Shown in pieces: positions 42,684 to 46,833 of a stretch of DNA of 46,833 nucleotides. The notes under the pieces are model-generated. The model did no database searches. It had not been told where the DNA came from and saw nothing but the letters and a program-made list of their open reading frames with translations. This DNA comes from Bradyrhizobium sp. (GTDB lineage: Bacteria; Pseudomonadota; Alphaproteobacteria; Rhizobiales; Xanthobacteraceae), in NCBI RefSeq assembly GCF_004799445.1, contig NZ_SSNA01000014.1, forward strand, positions 1 through 46,833. The letters run 5' to 3'. The position numbers were made by a program, and so were the translations under genes. Numbering within the stretch: position 1 is the first letter of the stretch; every line of letters begins with the position of its first letter.

Positions 42684-44222
42684 TTATCGGCATGCATTGT
42701 TTCCGGCTTCCGGAATCGCCAGAAAGGTGATCGTGGCTGGTGCGAACGTCACGGTGGCGGCGGTGGTTGGAACGCCTTCGATGGCCGGCAGTTCATCGCC
42801 GGCGGAAAGTGCCAGCGGGTTGCCGTTCAGCCGGACGCGTTGGTCGAGCAGGTTCGCGGCGTCGAGCGTGTAGCGTAGCGACGCCGCCGCAAGCCTGAGC
42901 GTGTGCGGCGCGTCGCGGTCGTTGTTGATCACCAGAAGCGCCACGCCGCCGGGCTTGCCTCTTTGACAATGGGCGTAGACGTGAAGTCCGGATGGGACCG
43001 GCAGGCCGGCCTCGAGCACGACGGTGCCCATCAATTGCCGCCATAATAATGCGCCCCAGTAATTCGGCCGCGGCGCCAGCGTTGTTTCATCAAGCAAGCC
43101 ATAATCGCTTGCCGCGAGCGTGTTGTGCATGACGATTTGAACGCCCGCTCTCGCCAGTCGGCCGAGCTGATCGAGATACCGGAACGTATCCAGGAAACTC
43201 GAGGCCCAGGGGTTTCCGCCGCAGGCAGCCTCCGCGGTTTCGGTGAGCCAGATCGGCTTGCCGGGTGCGAGGCTGCCGCGAAGCGCCTGATAGAAGGCCA
43301 GGGTCTGCCCGGTGCGCGAAAGCCAGTCTTCGGAAAGCGCCGCTTCCGGCTTGCTTCCGCCGCTGCATCGTTCCGACAACGTCCCATAGTAGTGGTAGGA
43401 AACGACATCGACGCCGGAAGCGGCGAGCAGGTCGGATGCCATTGCAGGCTCGCCGATCGTGCCGGGGCCGGCGATCATCGTCTCGGGCGCCGCCCGCCGC
43501 ATGAACGCGCGGAACAAGCTGAAGTCCCGCCGATAGGCGGTGGCGTCGTAACCTGCGGGTGCGCCGCCCATCTCGGCGAGGTTGGGTTCGTTCATGAATT
43601 CGGCGGCGGCGATGCTGCCCCCGATCGAGCGGGTGAAGCCGATGAGGCGGTCGGCCTGGTCCGGCTTCCAGACGCCGACGGCGTCGCGGGCGCCCGGGCT
43701 TACGGCGAACGACGTCATAATCGGCGCGTCCACCGAACGCGAGAAATCGACCACGCCGCGCCATTGCCGCCGGGTCAAAACGCCGTTGAATCCCGTTGCA
43801 GGTGCCGACGGCGCGTCGTCCGAATCCGCAAAGTAGGTGCTGTTGGCCCAGGTGCCGCTGACGCGCAGATAGGCGGGCGCCAGCGCCGCCGCGAGCTTTC
43901 GCAACCGGGCATTGGCCAGATCAATCGGCGGCCGGTATTGATACAGGTTGGAATCCATTCCCGGCGGTGTGTCCGATCCGGATCGCGGCGGCTGTGTGGG
44001 CGGCACCTCCAGTTTCGATCGATAAGGGCGCCAGAATTTTCCGCCGGTGACTTCGATCATCTCGATGTTATAGGACTGGAAGCGCTCGCTGATCGTGCCG
44101 ATGCGAGCCAGGCTCGAAGGGGTGACGGACGGTGCGTCGGTCGGGGTTCCCGCACCGGCCTGCGCGAGCAGCAGGGCGGATGCCAGCAAGCCGCACAGCC
44201 CCGCGCCGATACCATGGCGCAC
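42684..44222 (-). CDS. GH79-type (heparanase/glucuronidase-like) glycoside hydrolase, exported
   Basis: About 512 residues from GTG 44222, chosen because a good signal peptide starts there (GIGAGLCGLLASALLLAQAG). The longer frame from TTG 44294 adds 24 polar residues. The core is a TIM barrel with the acid/base Glu212 in EFMNEPNLAE and the nucleophile Glu328 in IWLTETAEAACGG, which closely follow the heparanase motifs G-N-E-P-N and W-L-G-E-T-S-S-A-Y-G-G. A C-terminal beta domain runs to the end. It should cut glucuronide or related linkages of an extracellular polysaccharide or glycoside. It stands in a PQQ/cytochrome region with no other sugar gene, so its link to that region is unclear. Confidence 0.82.
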   Translation of the reverse strand: MRHGIGAGLCGLLASALLLAQAGAGTPTDAPSVTPSSLARIGTISERFQSYNIEMIEVTGGKFWRPYRSKLEVPPTQPPRSGSDTPPGMDSNLYQYRPPIDLANARLRKLAAALAPAYLRVSGTWANSTYFADSDDAPSAPATGFNGVLTRRQWRGVVDFSRSVDAPIMTSFAVSPGARDAVGVWKPDQADRLIGFTRSIGGSIAAAEFMNEPNLAEMGGAPAGYDATAYRRDFSLFRAFMRRAAPETMIAGPGTIGEPAMASDLLAASGVDVVSYHYYGTLSERCSGGSKPEAALSEDWLSRTGQTLAFYQALRGSLAPGKPIWLTETAEAACGGNPWASSFLDTFRYLDQLGRLARAGVQIVMHNTLAASDYGLLDETTLAPRPNYWGALLWRQLMGTVVLEAGLPVPSGLHVYAHCQRGKPGGVALLVINNDRDAPHTLRLAAASLRYTLDAANLLDQRVRLNGNPLALSAGDELPAIEGVPTTAATVTFAPATITFLAIPEAGNNACR

Positions 44223-44458
44223 GCGGCGATGCTCGCTTGTTTCCGGCGATACGCCGGCGGAGCGGCTCGCTCCGTATCGTCCAGTTGAAGGCAAGGAACA
44301 TTCCCAATTTGCCTGAATTTAGCTTACGACAGGCCCAGGCAGTTCGAATATATTTCCTCCACGCTTGGTCGTCCGCGGGGCAGCGGCGAATCCGGCCCGG
44401 CAGGCGCCGGCGGGCCGTAAAGCAAGAAGGCGGTTGGTGGCTCTCAGGGAGGCACGTC

Positions 44459-45103
44459 GTGGCTGTTTTGACGCGTGGGTTTTTTTGCTGCGCCCTGGTG
44501 GCGATGGCCACCTGCTGGATGCGGCCGGCCTCCGCGCTCGACCCGCGTTATCCGGACTGGCCGTGCCAGCAATTGAAGGTGCCGGGAATTGCGATCGCCA
44601 ATGTCTGGAACGGCCCCCCGATTGATCCAACCGACAAGGCCATCTCTTCGGACCCGAAGCAGGCAGAACTTGTCGCGCGTCTCGCTGCTCGCCGCACCTC
44701 CATCGAGGATGCGCGGAAACTGATCGCGGACTATATCGTCGGTACCCCCGAGCAAAAGCAGGAAAAGGCGAAGCCACTGTTTGCCGCATTGTATTCGACG
44801 CTCAATGCGCAACGCGATCAGGTGATGAACGGGATCGAGCGCTTTTCACGCAAGCAGAAGGCCATGGCGGAGGACATCCGCGAAAAGGCCCAGAGGATGC
44901 GCCGGATCCAGGATGCGCAAAACGCCGATCAAGCCCAGAGCGATGACCTCGCCAGTCAGTTGTCCTGGCAGACGCGGATTTTTGAAGACCGACGAAAATC
45001 GGCTTCGTATGTGTGCGATGTGCCCGTGCTGATCGAAAAGCGGTTGTTTGATCTGGGCAGGGCGGTCCAGGACGGCCTGCAAGCCGACGCGCCGGCGAAT
45101 TAG
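44459..45103 (+). CDS. Exported coiled-coil protein, unknown function
   Basis: 214 residues from GTG 44459, which has AGGGAGG seven bases upstream; the longer frame to 44132 overlaps the GH79 gene and has no ribosome site. The signal peptide is TRGFFCCALVAMATCWM followed by RPASA. The mature part begins LDPRYPDWPCQQLKVPGIAI and then turns into long helices rich in Lys, Glu, Gln and Arg (about 110-190, for example KQKAMAEDIREKAQRMRRIQ). Two Cys, one near each end of the mature chain, may form a bridge. It is convergent with the CXXCW/XoxJ operon. I do not recognise a named family. Its place suggests a helper in the PQQ system. Confidence 0.72.
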   Translation: MAVLTRGFFCCALVAMATCWMRPASALDPRYPDWPCQQLKVPGIAIANVWNGPPIDPTDKAISSDPKQAELVARLAARRTSIEDARKLIADYIVGTPEQKQEKAKPLFAALYSTLNAQRDQVMNGIERFSRKQKAMAEDIREKAQRMRRIQDAQNADQAQSDDLASQLSWQTRIFEDRRKSASYVCDVPVLIEKRLFDLGRAVQDGLQADAPAN

Positions 45104-45117
45104 GGAATTTCCGGAAA

Positions 45118-45210
45118 GAGCGTTTTCCAGCGAAGCATGCTCTCGGACTTGATCCGGAGGTGGGTGCCGGTTCGCGTAAGGAAAACGCGTCAAATCAAAA
45201 AGCTAGAGCC
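45118..45210. repeat. Dispersed palindromic intergenic repeat (Bradyrhizobium-type)
   Basis: GCGTTTTCC (45120-45128) pairs with GGAAAACGC (45180-45188). The middle holds AGCATGCT (45134-45141), GATCCGGAGGTGGGTGCCGG and then the phrase AAATCAAAAAGCTAGAGCC. This arrangement is one I remember as scattered in many copies between genes in Bradyrhizobium and Rhodopseudomonas. Only this copy is seen in the window. Its function is not known to me; it lies between convergent genes. Confidence 0.55.
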
Positions 45211-45241
45211 TCCGTTTCGGTTCAATCGGAGCGGAGGCTCT
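45205..45241. terminator. Two-way terminator between convergent genes
   Basis: AGAGCCTCCG (45205-45214) pairs perfectly with CGGAGGCTCT (45232-45241). The loop has a smaller symmetric part. It lies 10 bases beyond the stop of the CXXCW gene (minus) and about 100 bases beyond the coiled-coil gene (plus). T runs are weak on both sides. Confidence 0.6.
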
Positions 45242-45250
45242 TAGACCGGT

Positions 45251-45808
45251 TTACTCGCCCGGACGCGGTTCTGGCGTGGCATCCTGCAGCGGAAGGCCGG
45301 CCACGCGCCACCCGTCGGTGCCCTCGGGATACCACACCACCTCGGAATAGCCGAGCAACAGCGCGCGCCTGGCCGCGTTCCACGACATCCAGCAATCGGC
45401 GAGACAATATAAGACCACCGCTCTGGCGTGATCGCCGTTTGTCGCTTTCTCCAGGCCCTTTAGGAAATAGTCGGCCATACTGGGCGCGAGTTCGCCGTAG
45501 CCGGTGTCAGGCAACCAGATGCTGCCCGGAATATTGGGCCGCGGCTGGTCGCGCCACAGCGTTCCCTCGGGCAGGTTCCGCGGTCGCGGCGGCCTTGGCA
45601 GCACATCGACAAAGGCAGCCGAATGGCTGCGCCAGATCGTTTCCGCCTCGTCAGTGCCGATGACCCTGGCGCCACGCAAAGTAGCCGGCGTCGGCGAGCG
45701 ATAATCCTGGAGGCGATAACCCTCCGGCTCGGTTACCTCGGCGGCTGCGGCCTCCACGGCGGCAAACAGCAACGCGATCAGCGCGAGACGGGCGGCGGCC
45801 TTGATCAT
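45251..45808 (-). CDS. PQQ-dependent catabolism-associated CXXCW-family protein (rhodanese-like, exported)
   Basis: 185 residues. The signal peptide runs to AAAAE near residue 23. The core has YRLQDYRSPTPATLRGARVI, then AFVDVLPRPPRPRNLPEGTL and the motif region VVLYCLADCWMSWNAARRAL, followed by YPEGTDGW. This matches the family named for its CXXCW motif that accompanies PQQ-linked alcohol breakdown; here the text is C-L-A-D-C-W. The fold is rhodanese-like. Its ATG overlaps the stop of the XoxJ-like gene (ATGA). It is likely to help PQQ-enzyme or cytochrome assembly; the exact role is not known to me. Confidence 0.88.
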   Translation of the reverse strand: MIKAAARLALIALLFAAVEAAAAEVTEPEGYRLQDYRSPTPATLRGARVIGTDEAETIWRSHSAAFVDVLPRPPRPRNLPEGTLWRDQPRPNIPGSIWLPDTGYGELAPSMADYFLKGLEKATNGDHARAVVLYCLADCWMSWNAARRALLLGYSEVVWYPEGTDGWRVAGLPLQDATPEPRPGE

Positions 45809-46731
45809 GGCCGCTTGGAGAGTGTCTCTGGCGTGATGGGCATATTGGTCTCGTCCAATATGGGGATATTATAGCTGATCAGCAGCTTGTTGATCTCAGG
45901 CTGGTTTTCCATGATGAGGCGATTGAGCGTGCGTTTCCACTCCTGGTCCGTTGCGCGGACCGCCATGCCGATCCGATAGGTCATTTGCGGACCCGTCGTT
46001 TCCTTGGTCAATGGCACGACGGTCATGGGCGGGTTGGCCTGCTTTGCGTAATAGCCCGCCATCGGTCCCCATAATATGCCGCAATCGATATCGCCGTGGG
46101 CGAGGTCGTCCATCATGGCCTGCGCCGAGGAATCCGCGCGGGTATCGATGAACAGCGGGTAGGATTTGGCGCGGGCCAGAAGGCCGTTCATCGCCATGTT
46201 GGTGCTGGGAGGAGTCCTCGCAACAATGCCGATCCGCTTGTCCTTGAGTTTGGGATCGCTGATCGCGGTCACATCTTCGAGACCGCTGCCTGGCTTGACG
46301 ACCAGCGCATAGGTCGTCCGGTAGTAGGGGACAGTGACCTGCGCCTGGTCGTCGCCTTGGGGAAATCCCATGATGATATCGCATCGGAACGAGCCCAGCG
46401 TCATCCGGACGAAACCGGTTGCCTGCGGGAAGTAGGTGTAACTGAGCTTCTTGCCAAGCTTGGCGGCAAAGAGTTCGGCAAGCTTGTTTTCGAATCCCTC
46501 GCCCTTTTCGTTGGAGAACGGCAGATTGCGCGGATCGCCACAGGCGCGAAAGACGTCGGGGTCGACAAGTTCGAGTGCGCCCTTGTCGCTGGCCTGGGCG
46601 CGAGCCTCCATGGACCAGACGGCGGCAAGTCCGCATATCAGGGCGCCGGCCAGGGCAGGCAGGATGATCGCGGGACTCTTCGATACGCGAGGCATCGGCG
46701 TGAGAAATTTTTCGGCTTGTGCTTTGGTCAT
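45805..46731 (-). CDS. Quinoprotein-associated periplasmic binding protein (XoxJ/MxaJ-like)
   Basis: 308 residues from ATG 46731. It has a long N-region followed by a signal segment (AIILPALAGALICGLAAVWS). The mature part starts LELVDPDVFRACGDPRNLPF and continues SNEKGEGFENKLAELFAAKL, the SBP_bac_3-like fold of the quinoprotein-dehydrogenase-associated binding proteins. The ATG overlaps the stop of the gene before it (ATGA at 46728-46731), and the stop overlaps the CXXCW gene. XoxJ-type proteins are thought to help activate lanthanide methanol dehydrogenase (XoxF). An in-frame TTG at 46746 is less likely as start. It supports the idea that a XoxF-type gene lies just to the right of the window. 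Confidence 0.88.
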   Translation of the reverse strand: MTKAQAEKFLTPMPRVSKSPAIILPALAGALICGLAAVWSMEARAQASDKGALELVDPDVFRACGDPRNLPFSNEKGEGFENKLAELFAAKLGKKLSYTYFPQATGFVRMTLGSFRCDIIMGFPQGDDQAQVTVPYYRTTYALVVKPGSGLEDVTAISDPKLKDKRIGIVARTPPSTNMAMNGLLARAKSYPLFIDTRADSSAQAMMDDLAHGDIDCGILWGPMAGYYAKQANPPMTVVPLTKETTGPQMTYRIGMAVRATDQEWKRTLNRLIMENQPEINKLLISYNIPILDETNMPITPETLSKRP

Positions 46732-46833
46732 TTGATCCCCGTGCAACTGGTTTCGGCGGCCTTGGCGGCGTCCGGCTTGTCTTCGTGTTTGGGCGGACGG
46801 CCGCCCGGAATGGCGTCGCTGGCGCGCGCCCGC
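46728..46833 (-). CDS. 3' end of an upstream gene, perhaps a XoxG-type cytochrome c (partial)
   Basis: The minus strand has an open frame from the window edge to the TGA at 46728-46730, encoding about 34 residues with ASDAIPGGRPPKHEDKPDAA and then ETSCTGIK at the end. The stop overlaps the XoxJ-like ATG by four bases, so it is the preceding gene of the same operon. The Lys/Asp/Pro-rich tail ending in a Cys-containing segment would fit the C-terminus of the methanol-linked cytochrome c, the usual gene beside xoxJ. This is inferred mainly from gene order; the visible part contains no haem motif. Confidence 0.45.
   Translation of the reverse strand, partial: RARASDAIPGGRPPKHEDKPDAAKAAETSCTGIK

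Noticed and set aside
1..46833. CRISPR arrays, toxin-antitoxin pairs, phage genes, riboswitches
   Set aside because: No regular spaced repeats, no phage or toxin-like proteins, and no leader that I recognise as a known riboswitch class.

Overview
The window reads as chromosomal DNA of a high-GC alphaproteobacterium, most probably Bradyrhizobium or a close relative (Nitrobacteraceae). The case rests on the protein style, an intergenic repeat of a type I remember from these genomes (45118-45210), a short lysine-rich-tailed HU protein, and the density of catabolic and ABC-transport genes. No identity search was possible. There is no CRISPR array, phage or intact insertion sequence. One tRNA-Lys(CTT) is cut by the left edge, and one gene is cut by the right edge.

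Left part (0.3-21.4 kb) is two adjacent catabolic gene groups. Group A holds a TauD-type dioxygenase, a GntR regulator and a Tau/Ssu/Thi-type ABC transporter on the minus strand. Divergent from these on the plus strand are an aminotransferase, an atypical SDR, an alpha/beta hydrolase and an M20 amidohydrolase of the carbamoylase type. Group B holds the hydantoinase/oxoprolinase pair HyuA-HyuB on the minus strand. Divergent from it is a long plus-strand run: IclR regulator, complete branched-chain-type (Liv) ABC transporter, cupin, dihydroorotate/dihydropyrimidine-dehydrogenase-like flavoprotein and a TctC-type binding protein. Together they suggest uptake, ring opening and amide or ureido hydrolysis of a nitrogen heterocycle or cyclic amide, followed by transamination and redox steps. 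The substrate is unknown. A degraded serine-recombinase C-terminus (1441-1631) lies near the tRNA gene.

Middle part (21.5-32.7 kb) holds methionine sulfoxide reductase A, a VOC-family protein, a DadA/PuuB-like FAD oxidoreductase convergent with a four-gene oligopeptide-type ABC transporter (fused double ATPase), an HU protein with a strong terminator, a short NAD-type malic enzyme and a flavin-reductase-family protein.

Right part (33-46.8 kb) looks like a periplasmic oxidation module. It has two soluble PQQ-dependent alcohol dehydrogenases, both with the Asp-x-Asp signature of lanthanide-dependent enzymes, and a Tat-type Rieske protein next to the one that lacks the usual Cys-Cys pair. It also has a Tat-exported molybdenum hydroxylase with its 2Fe-2S subunit and a di-haem cytochrome c. 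At the right edge a minus-strand operon carries a XoxJ/MxaJ-like binding protein, a CXXCW-family protein and the 3' end of what may be a XoxG-type cytochrome. The logical flow is alcohol to aldehyde (PQQ enzymes), aldehyde to acid (Mo enzyme) and electrons to cytochrome c. An exported ankyrin protein, a GH79 heparanase-like glycosidase and an exported coiled-coil protein are interspersed.
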